A stretch of DNA of 64,000 nucleotides from Fragilariopsis cylindrus CCMP1102 (taxonomy: Eukaryota; Bacillariophyta; Bacillariophyceae; Bacillariales; Bacillariaceae). The stretch spans positions 1-64,000 of the forward strand of contig FMBT01000356.1 of NCBI GenBank assembly GCA_900095095.1. Direction: 5' to 3'. Numbering within the stretch: position 1 is the stretch's first letter; every line of letters starts with the position of its first letter. A program made the translations under genes and the position numbers. The notes beneath the pieces are model-generated. The model saw only the letters and a program-made list of their open reading frames with translations, was not told where the DNA came from and ran no database searches. Of the stretch, positions 1 through 11,900 are shown one piece after another.

Positions 1-731
1 GGACGGGAAAGACCATGTTAGTGAAAGCTGTAGCGCATGAATCATCGTGTGTTCTCTTCGTGTGTACGGCGAGTGCTCTCACTAGCAAATGGCATGGTGA
101 GGGAGAAAAACTACTCAAGACTCTGTTCCAGGTAGCTCGAGCTGCCGCACCATCCATAATATTCGTGGACGAAATGGATGCATTATTAAGTAGTCGCAAA
201 TCGGAAGGGGAACACGAGGCGTCGCGTCGATTCAAAACAGAATTCATGACCAACCTGGATGGGATCGTCAAGAATGGTGGTGGTGGCGGGGGTGAAGAGA
301 AGAATGGGAAAAACTTACTGGTGATCGCTGCGACGAATTGTCCTTGGGATATCGACTCTGCTGTATTACGGCGATTCCCTCGAAGGATATACATTCCATT
401 GCCAGAATCTACTACCCGTAAGGCTCTTCTAAAGAAATTACTAGAAAAGGCGGGTGAAAGCGATATGACAAAAGATGACATCAAGGTCATCGTGAAACGA
501 CTGAGCGGTTTTAGCGGTTCCGACATCGCCAGTATCGCGTCAGAAGCATCCTTTGGACCGATACGATCATTGGGTGGAATCGATGCTATCCAAGCATGTA
601 AATCTAGTGATATACGGCCAATCCAACGGCAAGATTTTGATGTGGCGATCGACCAAGCGACGAAATCTGTTTCGAAGAGTTTGTTGAAACAATACGATGA
701 ATGGAAGCAAGACCAAGCCGCTTCCAGTTGA
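1..731 (+). CDS. Meiotic-clade AAA ATPase (spastin/fidgetin/katanin-like), 5' part missing
   Basis: The window opens inside the gene: the frame is open from the first bases, and bases 3-14 encode TGKT, the end of a Walker A motif, directly before the Met codon at 15. Downstream are the pore-loop region SALTSKWHGEGEKL, the Walker B motif SIIFVDEMDAL, the sensor-1 stretch VIAATNCPWDID and the arginine-finger stretch LRRFPRR. A C-terminal helix ending in LLKQYDEWKQ follows. The SKWxGEGEK signature and the C-terminal helix are typical of the group with spastin, fidgetin, katanin p60 and VPS4, which are hexamers that sever microtubules or disassemble ESCRT-III. The final helix looks most like spastin/fidgetin. 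A Gly-rich insert (about six Gly) lies near base 280. The N-terminal region that would decide the subfamily lies outside the window. Confidence 0.85.
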   Translation, partial: TGKTMLVKAVAHESSCVLFVCTASALTSKWHGEGEKLLKTLFQVARAAAPSIIFVDEMDALLSSRKSEGEHEASRRFKTEFMTNLDGIVKNGGGGGGEEKNGKNLLVIAATNCPWDIDSAVLRRFPRRIYIPLPESTTRKALLKKLLEKAGESDMTKDDIKVIVKRLSGFSGSDIASIASEASFGPIRSLGGIDAIQACKSSDIRPIQRQDFDVAIDQATKSVSKSLLKQYDEWKQDQAASS

Positions 732-951
732 ATAAATTTCAGACAAATAATTACACTATATTATACTATACTATATTCAATAGTGTTGGGTTATAATGTA
801 TTGACTTTTCTCGTATAGTTGTACATGTACAAAATTCTCTTAGGTCCTACTGGAACCACAATTGCTAGTACGATATCCTCTTCCCTGCCCTCTGCATGCA
901 TTACCAAAATAAAACACCCTCGTTGTCTTGATTCGATAGTATTTAGTCTCG

Positions 952-3642
952 TCACCAAAAGCTGCAGCAACACCCCACAGCGACCATTTCCTCTGCTGGA
1001 TCAACAGAAGGCGACTTTAGAAGTGCTTTGGCTTCATCATGTTGAAATGTATTTTCATTCGCGTTATGATTCTTGTTCTTACCTGTTTTCTTATTCTTGT
1101 CTTTCTCTTGTTGTTGTTGCCACTCCTTCTTCGATTTTTGGTCTCCAACTGTCCTCACCCTACCATCTACTAGTGAACCATTTCGTTCGTCATCTGGTAC
1201 ATTACTGGTATTAGAATACACGGTAGCTTTGGCATCTGGACCTTTTTCGTTATCTATAATAAGGCTGTTTTCTTTAATTTCCATTGCGGCCGCGTTCATT
1301 ATCATATCAAGCGCGATTGCAGCGTCATTTCCGTCTTTTTTCAAGACATCGGCTGCATCTACTGGGTCATGGACAAATTCAAATCCACCATAGTTGTTTG
1401 AAAGTTTCAAGAGTACCGGCTCGTCCCCGGCATCTACAGACGGTTTCTTCGACTTTGCATTCAACGTAACATCTTGTTGGTCTTTCAACTTTGAAAAGTC
1501 ATCTTCGTCTACTTGGAGAAAGTAATAAAGCTTATTTTCGTTCTCGTTCCTTAAGTACCGAAAGCCTCTAACAGGATCCATAGGAGGATTCACATTCAAG
1601 ACGGCAGGTTTGAAACGATTAGCTTGTTGACGGATATCCAAACCTGTAGTCTCAAACAATTGACGTGCGGCGGCAATCCTCGCTGCAATTTGAAGTTGCA
1701 CTTGAGGGCGCCCACTTTGCTTCGCAGCATCGAGAAATTCTTCTTCGATTACAGCTCCACCTGGAACATTGTTGCGTGAATTCAATAACGATGCTTTGCT
1801 GCCCTGAAGGAGAAGCATACCTCGAGTTCTATGGACAACGAAGACCATAGCCTGAAAGTCTACACTCTTGTAGTCGACCCTACAAACTCCGTCAATTGGT
1901 ATGATTGATCCGAAGGAAGCCATTTCGAACGTAAATGATTTCGGTAAACTGGACGTGTCGATTTCTCCCGTTGCGGTTCTTCCTTGATAAAATTCCTTTT
2001 CGTTGAAACCACGCATAGCCACCTTAGCTTCTTCTTTCCTATCTTTTTCGCTGAGTTGCTCATGTCTCTTTTTTTGTCGGAAAGATTCACCATACTCGTA
2101 CTCAAAACTACCACCACCGCTTTTCCGTGAAGACTTCTCAAATTTTTCGCGAACTGAGTTCAAATTAGGTAAGTGTGCGAGTTCGACTGTTGTCGCTGCC
2201 ATCTTTCTCTTAATGGTATGGTCGCTGCCCGGAGATATAGATGGTGAAAAGGGACCTTTCGCACTTCGGATGGGAACCGAATCTCCCGGTAATGCTTCGT
2301 GTGAAACTTTTTCTTCATAGTTTGATATCAAGCCAGAAGCTTTTTTATTCCTTGCCGCACTCGAGGCGCTATGAGAAGCAGTAGAATTTGGAGATAACTG
2401 AGAATCAGGGATGGATGCTACTCCTTCAGCACTTACAACTGATCGTAAACTTGGCGTCGGAGTTACCATCCCAGAAGAAGGACTAACTCTTGGAGGCAAC
2501 TTCTTGCTACTAAATGCCTGTGCAAAAGAAAGTGAGCTGGGGGACTCTCCTTGAGATTGAGGAGTTTCTGTTGTATTCTTTTTGTCATCATTAACATCTT
2601 CGACCTGTTCAAACTGTGTTGAAATAGGTTCGATGGACGTTATTGGTTCTTCTTCTTTTTCATCCAATGATTCAGGAGCACAGATATTTTCAGATTCGCC
2701 GGACTTGTCTTCATTATTCTCCACATCTAGGATGGATGAAATATTTTCCACGACGTCGTCCGTTTTGTTAGTTTGTTGTGTAATCGTTTCGTTGGCGGCG
2801 CTTTCTTCTTTTGTGATTATAACTTTCTGTTGTTCTGACTCCTCCAATATATCACCACCAGTACTGTTTTTTTCTTCTTCGTTGTTATCATTAGTTGATG
2901 TTGTTGTTACAGCAACTGCTATCTTCTCTGTTTCTTCGAGTCGAGACTTCGCTTCGACCAATGCGTGCGCTTCCTGGTCAGCCTTAAGTTTGGTCTCAAT
3001 TTCAGCCATCTTTTTGATTACCTCCTCAGACTTTCGTCGTGCTTCCTTCAATACAGTTTCATCAACCTCGTTATTATATGTTGTAAATTCTGGAGGATTC
3101 CAAACTACTGGTTCATATGGTGTTTCCGTGTTTGTTGTACTTCTTGCTGTGATATTGTGACGTCAGATTCGGGGGTATCTTTATCTTTATCCTTATCCTC
3201 AACCAACTCATCCTTGTCATTCTTGTCATCATCTGCCGTAGTTTCTGGAGGATCATTCACAACAAGTTCTATATTCTCTTCTACTTTTTCGTCATCTACC
3301 GTAGTAGATGGAGGATTATCTGCTACAGGTTCAGCCTTGTCGTTTTCTTTATCTAGCTTTTCTGACACCCCCGCTTCTACTGAAGCCGCCGTCGTCGTCG
3401 TGGTTGTGTCGTCGGTAATGTTTCTTTGTCGAAGAATTCTGTAATGGATCATTATCGAGGACGGTATTTGTCGACGGTACATCATTATTATTCTTTGCGC
3501 TAGTAGAGTCCAACTCCAACGATGCTGATAATGGATTATCCTTGATGTCAAGATCAGAAGGAGAAGAAATATCAGAACTATTACCTAGTGATGGGCCATT
3601 GTTCTTTTTCTTATTTTTATTTCCCTTCTTCTTTTTCGCCAT
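952..3642 (-). CDS. Large disordered protein with a Nudix-like domain; frame disturbed twice near the 5' end
   Basis: The start at 3642 gives a very basic N-terminus (MAKKKKGNKNKKK). About 500 acidic, Thr/Ser/Pro-rich residues follow, containing two related blocks (VADNPPSTTVDDE and VVNDPPETTADDD). The middle to C-terminal part (about 1,560-1,960) holds a globular region with FVVHRTRGMLLLQG, VPGGAVIEEEFL and AAARQLFETTGLDI. Those strings match the two halves of a Nudix box (GG..E and REL.EE.G), here separated by an insert of roughly 17 residues and with key Glu/Arg positions altered. Hydrolase activity is therefore doubtful. The tail is Lys-rich. The reading frame changes near 3,420 and returns near 3,135 with no splice signals. 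The two shifts cancel, so the gene is about 897 codons. Nudix assignment is inference from motif shape. Confidence 0.6.
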
Positions 3643-4714
3643 GATTTAATTTAATTTCAAGTCTTCCTGCTTGATTTCACAATCTTTGAAGTTGAAATGA
3701 ATGAATGATATAGTCTTTTGGATTATATTCGCCCTATAAATCTGATAGAGAACAGCTTTGTTTCAATCAACACCAACTCAATACAAGTACTGATAATGAC
3801 ATGAGAATCGAATGAATCATAAAAACAATCGAAGCACCACTATTTTATAAATGCATCTACTTGTTGACACAGCAGTGATCATCAACAAAACCATGTCCAT
3901 ATTTTCTTCAACAACGACATCAAAAATTTAGACGCGTTAGCTAGCGACTAGTAATTACCTCGTTAAATAAAAATTCCAAATTGAAAATCGTGCCGCGTTG
4001 GCCAGCTAAAAAAAACAAAAGTTAGCCAATGAGAGTTTTTGAAACCTACATTTAACATTGTATAGTATCGTTATTGAAATATCCTAAATATATAAGTTAT
4101 ATTATAATCAATGCAGTATATTAAAAAATTTGTACTAACTACTGCATATCCTCACAAGTAGTTATTGATTATTTATTTTTGTAAGGCACAGGAGTACCAA
4201 GCAGGGGGGAAATATTTTTATACAACATGCAATATCCACTCCTCATCTCCTTGGAAGCTAAACATGCATATGTAGTAGTAGTAAAATCTTCACTTCATTA
4301 TAGGTAGCATGTAGAGTGTCTCCTTCGACTTAGTAAATACTTTTGATATATAATAGTTGTGCACTGTCATATTGAAATAAAGCTCATATATTGTAGAGTA
4401 GTTTTTTATAATATTCCTTTGGTTTTTCTACAGAGAGTCATACAAGGAATGAAAAGACTGACACTGACTTACTTGCTATCTATCCAAATGACAGACCAAC
4501 TCAGTAACAATAAAAACGAGATATTGTAGAAGTGGGACTATATATTCGTATGATCTTCTGGCTAAAACCTTTCATTCGCTGTATTACTGTGTCATCATTC
4601 ATGTCAATAATACATATAGCAGTAAAGTATAATTATATTTATAGAAAATTCATAAATAAACATTGATGATATTATTAATTAATATTGGTTGTTATTGTTA
4701 TATATATTGTAGTC
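3643..4714. other. AT-rich intergenic stretch, no gene seen
   Basis: It lies between the start of the Nudix-like gene and the end of the JTB-like gene, both on the minus strand. It is AT-rich with short A and T runs and stop codons in all frames. I see no structural RNA, repeat family or convincing short gene. Confidence 0.6.
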
Positions 4715-6058
4715 TCAAATAATTTCCATATGACCGTTGTTGTTGTTGATTTCCATCAATGATACCATCTCTTTCTGTTGATTTGTCATTGGGGTAAATT
4801 CGATCTCATCATCATTTTCTGATACGGAAAACGATCTATTACCGTTTGCTACTGTATTAGTCGCTTCTCGTTTTCTTTGATCGAACAAACTGGTGGAAAG
4901 ACGTTTTTGTTTTTTCACGGATATAATAGCTAGTGCACCTATCAAGAAACAAAATATTTCGAGACGAAACTTTTTTTCGTTTTTTCAATTTAGTAATTTG
5001 AAATTCAATATATACAATTCCGTCGTCATATTGATGAATTGGATTCATTCAACAGTAGTTTGAATTTTTAAAAAGAACGGTATTGAGTAAAAGAGTGAGT
5101 TAGGGACCAATAAAATTCGTCAGGTCAATCGAAATCAATGCATTGCAGTGAACTACTTGTTATAACGTACCATAGCAAATTCTTCGTCAAATTCGGTATA
5201 TTTGCAACTTCTCAATTCAATTCCAAAGACTGGATCTAAAATGATGAGCGAAAATTGTGTATAGATGGAAAAAAATTGACGAAACAATTTAAAGATGGAT
5301 GTGAGCACAGAATATGAAGGATAAATGAGGGTCGCTTGCTTTTGCGAGACTCTCCCTCGGAATTTTTTCTTTTCTGAAAATCAAATCAAATCAAAACGCC
5401 TGATTTTTATTTCTTTGTTCCTTCCATGTTTTTGTGTTTAAATTCTCTTTATGTTCTGAACAAAATCATACTCACTCTCATCTTCCGATTTTGACGTTTC
5501 TAAAGCCTCCGCCATAGTACATTCGAATTTTTCCCAACGACCCGTATCCTTGCAAGAATCATATGTCTTTTGTTCACTGAAGGTACATCTTTCACATTTT
5601 CCCATCGACTTGCATTCTACGTCAGATGATGATGATGATAATAAATCTAAGGTAAAATCATCAGCAGCTGCTTTTGGGCTGATCTTCGGTTCTTCTTCTT
5701 CCAGGAATCGTTGATGTTCCTGCTGCTGCTGCTGCTGTTTTCGTCGTTCTCGAATATTATTTTGTTGTTGCTGATGATTATTATATTCGAATTTATTGTT
5801 CATCGTGAACATGGTGTCTACTTCACTTGACGCGTTTATCGCCGGGATAATTGCCAATAACAATAACAGTCCTACTACTACTTGTACCATCAATGTCGTT
5901 ATCAAACACGACCCAACAATTCGTTCACGATGACTACGATGACATTGTCGACGATGACGATCGCTACAGCAAGAATTCCATTGCCGAAACGGTGTCATCC
6001 AACCTGAAAACAAATCCTCCTCATTTCTGTTTTGTTGGCTTTCTCGTGGTCGCTTCAT
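4715..6058 (-). CDS. JTB-family single-pass membrane protein, three exons
   Basis: Exons on the minus strand are 6058-5476, 5235-5171 and 4969-4715, with GT-AG introns of 240 and 201 bases. Phases join exactly to 300 residues. The protein has an early hydrophobic segment (VQVVVGLLLLLAIIPAI), then a Gln/Asn-rich stretch. A cysteine module follows: KCERCTF, then SCKDTGRWEKFEC, then ELRSCKYTEFDEEF split over exon 2. After that come the transmembrane segment EIFCFLIGALAIISV and a basic cytosolic start KKQKRL. This order of C-x2-C, C..TG..EK..C, a SC pair, one membrane span and a basic tail is that of JTB (jumping translocation breakpoint protein), described in animals and linked to mitochondria and cytokinesis. 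The function in algae is unknown. A shorter start at the Met just before the hydrophobic segment would make it a normal signal peptide. Confidence 0.75.
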
Positions 6059-6139
6059 TTTCTTTTCTTCTTTTGTACAATTCGATTCTAAGATTCCAAT
6101 TTTCTTAATCTGTGAAGGTCCTGTTTATTAATGTTCATG

Positions 6140-6546
6140 CAGTTACGACGAAGACTTTTTAAAAGAAATAGAACAAAATGAAAAGGGGGTAATACCTTCC
6201 AAAATTAAAAATCACCAAAATCGCGCACTACCCCTTTTTCGATTTTACTTAAGCTCGGTTTTTTCGCGGCGCGCTCAAACAAAGATCGAAAGAAGCGATA
6301 GATCTGATGGCTGTGATGTGGATTTTATTTTAACAATAGTCAGATACTAGTAGATAAATTACGTACCATCGCTCGGCGACTTGTGCACTTTGTACTTCGC
6401 TCGCTTGTAACTGCCTTCACTATTTTGCTGGATGAGAAATCTATCGATAGCTTTCATATTCTCCCAAGTTAGTTTTAACCAGTAATAATCCCTAGTAAAA
6501 TGACAGCAAAACTCTACTACTACAACGCAACCGGTCGAGCGAATCA
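6140..6546 (+). pseudogene. Truncated duplicate of the GST promoter and first 15 codons
   Basis: This stretch is closely similar to 7738-8097, the region upstream of and including the start of the GST gene. Shared landmarks include GACGAAGACTTTTT, AAATGAAAAGGGGGTAATAC, GATCTGATGGCTGTGATGTG, AACCAGTAATAATCCCTAG and the start at 6500, which encodes MTAKLYYYNATGRAN. Similarity stops at 6546, after which the frame leaves the GST sequence. The copy carries a small insert, about 35-40 bases, near 6,342-6,385 that the intact copy lacks. It keeps the apparent promoter but can make only a short peptide. Confidence 0.8.
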
Positions 6547-6810
6547 TGACACGATGTAATGTCATGGTGCGTGCGGTCTCCTGTGGGGCATACATGGGCC
6601 AATTGTTCGCTTTACTTACTTATGACGTATTCGAGATTTTATTGTACCAGGACATCCAGAGTGGTCCCGTGCAAAGTGTGCGCCAGACGTGTGAAAGCAC
6701 TGAACGCCAATCGTAATAAAGCAGATGTTTTACCCAATGCAATAGTGTCTTTCAGCCATCACAATTGTTGAACCACAAAAAGTCATAATAACGCCAATCA
6801 ACAAATAATA

Positions 6811-7311
6811 ATGCTGTCCTTTCATTCTCTTTACTGCTCTGTCCTTACCTTTTTACTCCTTAATGATAATGGTGTTTCTTCGTTTGTCATTGACTCGAAG
6901 TCGTTCTTTTTATCCAGGCAAAGGGTCTCCATCCAAAGTTCCATCGCCGATGAAAATGAGGCCACAATTGCCGTAACAGCACCATCGCCCGAGCCACAAC
7001 AACAGAAAGCAGCAAATCTACTTTATCGGCAAGAACAGCAGCGGCAGCAGGCTATTCAAAACGCCAAGGAAGAAACGACGGACTACAACGCACAACTGAA
7101 CGCGTTTCTAGACACTCCCTTTTTCGATCCCACCAAGGTACCCGAAGACTCCCCGTTTCGTTGGTTTGTCGACTTGGTCGAAAACGATTATGTGGCCGCA
7201 GAGGCGATCTACGTAGGTATAATTTTCCTTGTTGGCACGTGGGGGGGAGTCGAAATGCTTCGAGCGGAATGGCACAGTGGGCACTTTTATGGGGACGGGC
7301 GCCTGTTTTGA
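6811..7311 (+). CDS. Small predicted plastid membrane protein, function unknown
   Basis: The protein has 166 residues and no intron. It starts with a hydrophobic signal peptide (YCSVLTFLLL) followed by GVSSFVIDSKSFFLSR. The Ser-Ser/Phe junction resembles the diatom ASAFAP plastid-import motif, with a basic, Ser-rich transit region behind it. A Gln-rich segment follows, then a compact C-terminal part: FFDPTKVPEDSPFRWFVDLV, one membrane span (AEAIYVGIIFLVGTWGGVEM), and a short tail ending in GHFYGDGRLF. I do not recognise the family. The gene sits between the two copies of the GST promoter. Plastid location is inference from the presequence. Confidence 0.65.
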   Translation: MLSFHSLYCSVLTFLLLNDNGVSSFVIDSKSFFLSRQRVSIQSSIADENEATIAVTAPSPEPQQQKAANLLYRQEQQRQQAIQNAKEETTDYNAQLNAFLDTPFFDPTKVPEDSPFRWFVDLVENDYVAAEAIYVGIIFLVGTWGGVEMLRAEWHSGHFYGDGRLF

Positions 7312-7737
7312 AAATTTCTCTACTTGCGATGCCCTCTCTCTCCGCTGTATAATTAATTGAATTATTATAACTAATTTATAACGTTTCTAAAAGAAATTCA
7401 CAAATAAGCATGATTTTGTTTGCACAGAAGTTCGTTCCATGAATTCAACTACTAGAATATTGGCGAGAAACCCACGGACAGGTTAACCAAAAATAACACA
7501 AACTGCCAGGCCGTGTGTTTCGGAAATTGAAGTATTCTTTGTCGTTGTGGTGAATAGCATGTTAATCATGTTTGCTTCTGCAGGCTTTTCTAACCTTTAA
7601 AACGTTTTGTTGGGGTCAACTTAAATTGATAAAAGAAAGTGCGTAAATCTAGCTCGTTACAATCTTCTGGTTGAGCCTTTCCCGAGCAATGCCACTGTAG
7701 ATTCGTCTTGCCAATGCAGTACTTGTATTGAGTATTA

Positions 7738-8097
7738 CAGTTACGACGAAGACTTTTTAAGAAATAGAACAAAATGAAAAGGGGGTAATACCTTCAAAAA
7801 TTAAAAATCACCCAAATCGCGTACCACCCCTTTTTTGATCTTACTTAAGCTCAGTTTTTTCGCGCCATCTCAAAAAAAGATAGAAGAAGACGATACGACA
7901 GATCTGATGGCTGTGATGTGGATTTGCATTCTACAATAGTCAGTGCACTTTGTACTTCGCTTGTAACTGCTTTCACTATTTTGTTGGATAAGAAATCTAT
8001 CGAAAGCTTCCATATTTTCCTGGCTTTAACCAGTAATAATCCCTAGCAAAATGACAGCAAAACTCTACTACTACAACGCAACCGGTCGAGCTAATCA
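7738..8097 (+). repeat. Intact copy of the duplicated GST promoter segment
   Basis: It is a direct repeat of 6140-6546 and forms the real upstream region of the GST gene. A conserved purine-rich block (AAATGAAAAGGGGGTAATAC) and the CAGTAATAATCCCTAG leader just before the start are retained in both copies. A further 14-base identity (AGATTCGTCTTGCC) to GST codons 16-20 is found at 7699-7712, before this copy starts. It may be a scrap of the truncated duplicate. Confidence 0.75.
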
Positions 8098-8710
8098 GAT
8101 TCGTCTTGCCCTCGCCGCAGCGGGCATCTCATTTGAAAATGTTAACGCTACCTACCCGCCATCAGCCGAACAGCGCAAGGAGTGGACTGATATTGGTATG
8201 AATACCACAACTAATGTTCCCATGCTTGTGTTAGCTGATGGTACTGTTTTCACTCAGTCAACGGCAGTATTACGTGCTGTGGCAAGGATGGGTGACGGTG
8301 GACTGATGCCTACGGACAACAAGGAACTGTACATGGTTGATAAGATACTTGCCGATTGTGAAGACTTACGAACATTGGCTTATTCGTCTTTCGTAGCATT
8401 TGGTGCATCTCAATCCAAGGCGGATGATTATATTAAAAGTGGCTTTGCCAAGCATGTCGGTAATCTTGAGAGACAATTGGGTGACAATGATTTCTTCCTA
8501 GGTTCGACGTTTAGCATTATTGATATTTCTGTGTATGATGTTATTACCAATAAGGGTACGGACGTAATCCCTGGAGATTGTCTAAAAGATTTTCCCAAAA
8601 TCAAGGCATTGGTCAAAAAGGTGGAAGAACAGCCCAAAATTGCTACGTATCTTGCCAGCGAGCAGTGTACTGCTATTCCAAAGTTTAGTCCCGCTCTTTT
8701 GGGGAAGTAG
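8051..8710 (+). CDS. Glutathione S-transferase, sigma-like
   Basis: The protein has 219 residues in one exon, the usual GST length. The N-terminal thioredoxin-fold half starts KLYYYNATGRANQIRLALAA, with the catalytic Tyr in the first strand. VPMLVLADGTVFTQSTAVLR contains the cis-Pro and the SQS-like glutathione-binding turn (here TQST). The all-helical C-terminal half contains FFLGSTFSIIDISVYDVI, with the conserved N-capping box and Asp. It should conjugate glutathione to electrophiles or act as a peroxidase or isomerase in the cytosol. The class is inferred from the YxxxGRA start typical of sigma/mu/pi types. Its promoter has been duplicated upstream. Confidence 0.9.
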   Translation: MTAKLYYYNATGRANQIRLALAAAGISFENVNATYPPSAEQRKEWTDIGMNTTTNVPMLVLADGTVFTQSTAVLRAVARMGDGGLMPTDNKELYMVDKILADCEDLRTLAYSSFVAFGASQSKADDYIKSGFAKHVGNLERQLGDNDFFLGSTFSIIDISVYDVITNKGTDVIPGDCLKDFPKIKALVKKVEEQPKIATYLASEQCTAIPKFSPALLGK

Positions 8711-8924
8711 TGGAATATAACATTTGAATAGAGAGTAATGGAATGTTAATGCGAATAAAGATCCATAAATAATTGTTCAAATCAAAATTATGGCAGATTT
8801 ACGGCTTCTGCTATTATTTGTGTGACGCTATATTAATTAGTCTGTTAATTCTATACAATTTGCATTGAAACATGCCCCTGCCCAAGCAAATTCATATTAG
8901 CAAAAATACAGCTATCTGCTTTTC

Positions 8925-11900
8925 TCAATCCTTCCAGATATTTCCGTCATCTTTTTTGGTCAATACGATAGCATATGTACTACCCTTGATTGCAAAGTTG
9001 ATCAATCTTGTTTCCTTGGCAATCTCGTGAAATTTCGGTGTCACCAAGAATAGTTTACTTCCGGATTCACCGTACAATTTGAACATGGCGATTCGTTCTT
9101 TCGTTTCAAACTCTTTATAGAAAGCTTTGTAAACTTCGGTATCCTTGTCACTGATTGTTGTCAACCGTAGGCAGGTCGCTTGCCATCTCCCACCTCTGAG
9201 TTTTTCCGAAACGAAACGATTGAAATCTTCGATTTTGGATCTACCTTTTTGGGTCAATGATTCTGACATATACCTTTCGACGGATGATTGCGATGCATCC
9301 TCCTGATAAAATGCGGCCGAGAACGCGTACTTCACACTCCCGTGTATCTCGATGCGGAATGTTTTGCCACCGAATGCGTTATTGATACGAGTCCCCCGAT
9401 TTACTCCGGATTGAGAATTTGAGTCGTCGACTGATGAGGAGTCGTGATCAACATCGCCCACAGACGTATAAAAAGAATTGGCCAAGGAAGGTGGTGGTGG
9501 AGGCGGCGGTGACCGGTCTGTTTGCTTTGAGTTTGTTCCTTCAGAAGATGAGGCTGACAACGTAGAAGACGGAGAGGAATTATGTCCTGGAGCGGTTTTT
9601 ATGGTGCTACTTCCTTGTGAAGTAGAGGAAATTTTTGGACTAGATCCAACTAGTTCTTCATCATCGCTATCCAAGGTTGGCGCGCCATCGGCTTCCATAT
9701 CCATGTCGATTTCTTCGCTGACTTCGTCATCTAATTTCTCGTCCGATCGGACCTCCAGATTTACCATTCCTCCTTGATTTAGTACCGATAGAACACTACT
9801 GGGTTTCAGAATTCCTGCGATATAATCTGTACCGGGAGGTGTGGGTTTAAGATTCGATGGACTGTGATTGCTGCTAGTCGTACTAATGTCCACTGCATCT
9901 TCAGCTCCTGGAGTCAACACAATATCTTTCAATGCGGCTTTTTTAGCCTTCTCAATTTCAGCCTTTGCTTTTTGGCTAGCCAACTGATACGATGTCATCT
10001 TCACTAAGGCGTTAGCCTTAATGTCAGATGTAAGTACGTTGAGACATAACGATATGTTGTTTGGATTCTCGAGATTGCATTTCAAACTGCGAATTTTCTG
10101 TCTATATTCTTCTGAAACACGAGTTGTTCCAAAATCATCTTGGAATCTCTCAAACATTTCATTCTCGATCTCCCATGCTTTAAGTGCGGACAGATCTTCG
10201 ATACCCGAATCTTCCCCAGATTCTAAATCTAAGACTGATGCTGCCTTTAAGAAGGCTCGTTCCAAATTTGATCTACATGTATCTCGAAAAGTCGTTTCTG
10301 GTTCAAGGGCAGGAAATAAAGTTGTATCAACGTCAGCATCAATGTGGTCGCCAGCTGATTCCCGCCTGTACAGTAGAGCATCCAGAAGGACGAATCGATC
10401 GTCATAAAGAGATGTATTGAGCGAAAATAATCGTTTCGAAAATAGTTCATTAAGCTCGCGAGAACAATTTTTGTCAAGATAGTTTATTATAACATTGAGA
10501 AGATTAGTAAAAGAGTCAACAACCTCCTTTGTCGGAGATACTACAAGAGAATTCTGGCCTTCTTCTAAGGCTGATTGAACTTTCACACGAAAGCAGTACC
10601 ATTGAAATAGGGCATCTTCGTCATCTTTAATTTGAGTCTGAGCTGTGGCAACAAATGCATTGAATTCGTCAATCATTTTCGTTAGCCCCTTCTCCCACGA
10701 TTCTAGTTTTGAGACGTCAGCTCTCAATGCATCAAATAAAATTGGACACCAACGGATAATTATACCACCAACAGAATGATGGGCGCCATCCTTCTTTAGC
10801 GTAACCTTCAACCTTTTCTTCACCGAATTCGTTGAAACGTATATGCCATGATTTGATAGGGTATGCCTTATGTCGTCGCTTGTTTGCAAAAATACGCTTT
10901 CGCCAGATTCGCAAAGCTGCTTTGCATCAATTGCAGGTATAACCAGAAGCCTTTCATTGGTATGAGTGAAATTAGATTGTGTGATCACGGCTGCGTGCAA
11001 ACGTTCGATCCAAGCTACGGCAGATCTCATCCAGTCAAAAGTTGCTTTACCAGGTGTTTCAGCGAAAACTTTATCCCCAACCTCTGAAAGTGATTGCACA
11101 GAAGTTTGCATCATCGAAAACAGGGAACTACCGGTCAGTCTATAGAGGATGAATTGACCATTGGGTCCAACCAAGGAATTACCTTTTGGTAGAGGAGCAT
11201 TATCCTGGTTGCCGTCGAAATCTTGAGCAAGAAAATTCTGTAGCTGAACTTCAAATTTCCTTGAGGTATCTATCATTGAATTTACAGCTTTCTGCCTTGG
11301 CATGACGACCTTCGATAGAACCCAATCCTTTGCAAGTAATTCCATATTCTCCATACGGAGCTTCTCGTCCTTCTCTACATCTTCAGTATCATCTTGACTC
11401 AAATTTTCTTGATACGACGCTATTGCTCCCCTACGTTTGTTACCCCTGTTCGATATCATTGTAGTTCGGGAGATTTCGTCCTGCCACCTTTTTGCTGCTC
11501 GATATAATTCCTTCACTCTCATGATGCAAAGAGTAGATTCACGACATCCGGAAAGCTCATTTGGAATACGATCGTGGATATGGGTCAAGGCATCCCATGG
11601 AATCCTACTTGACCCAATTTCAGCTTCACTAGTGGAAGAAGAGTACGATGCCTCTGCTTCGTGAAGTACTGGGTACTGCAAGGTTTTAACAAGCCAGCCA
11701 AAATATCTAATATGTTCATCAAGTTGACTCTCAAAAATCGCGTTTAACGTCAAGCCTCCTTTTCCCAACGAGCGATCTTTCGTCATAGCAAGCAATTCTT
11801 TGAGTTTACTTAAATGTTCGCGAATGTGTTCTACCTTTTCAAAGGATCCACGCAATAGATCCTTTGCCTTTGATAGCGCGTCTTTGATGCATACTTCTTC

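Noticed and set aside
3436-3482. A possible 47-base GT-AG intron in the Nudix-like gene
   Set aside because: The in-frame part (GTACCG to TTACAG) is a multiple of three on codon boundaries, so removing it would not repair the frame, and it is shorter than any intron seen here.
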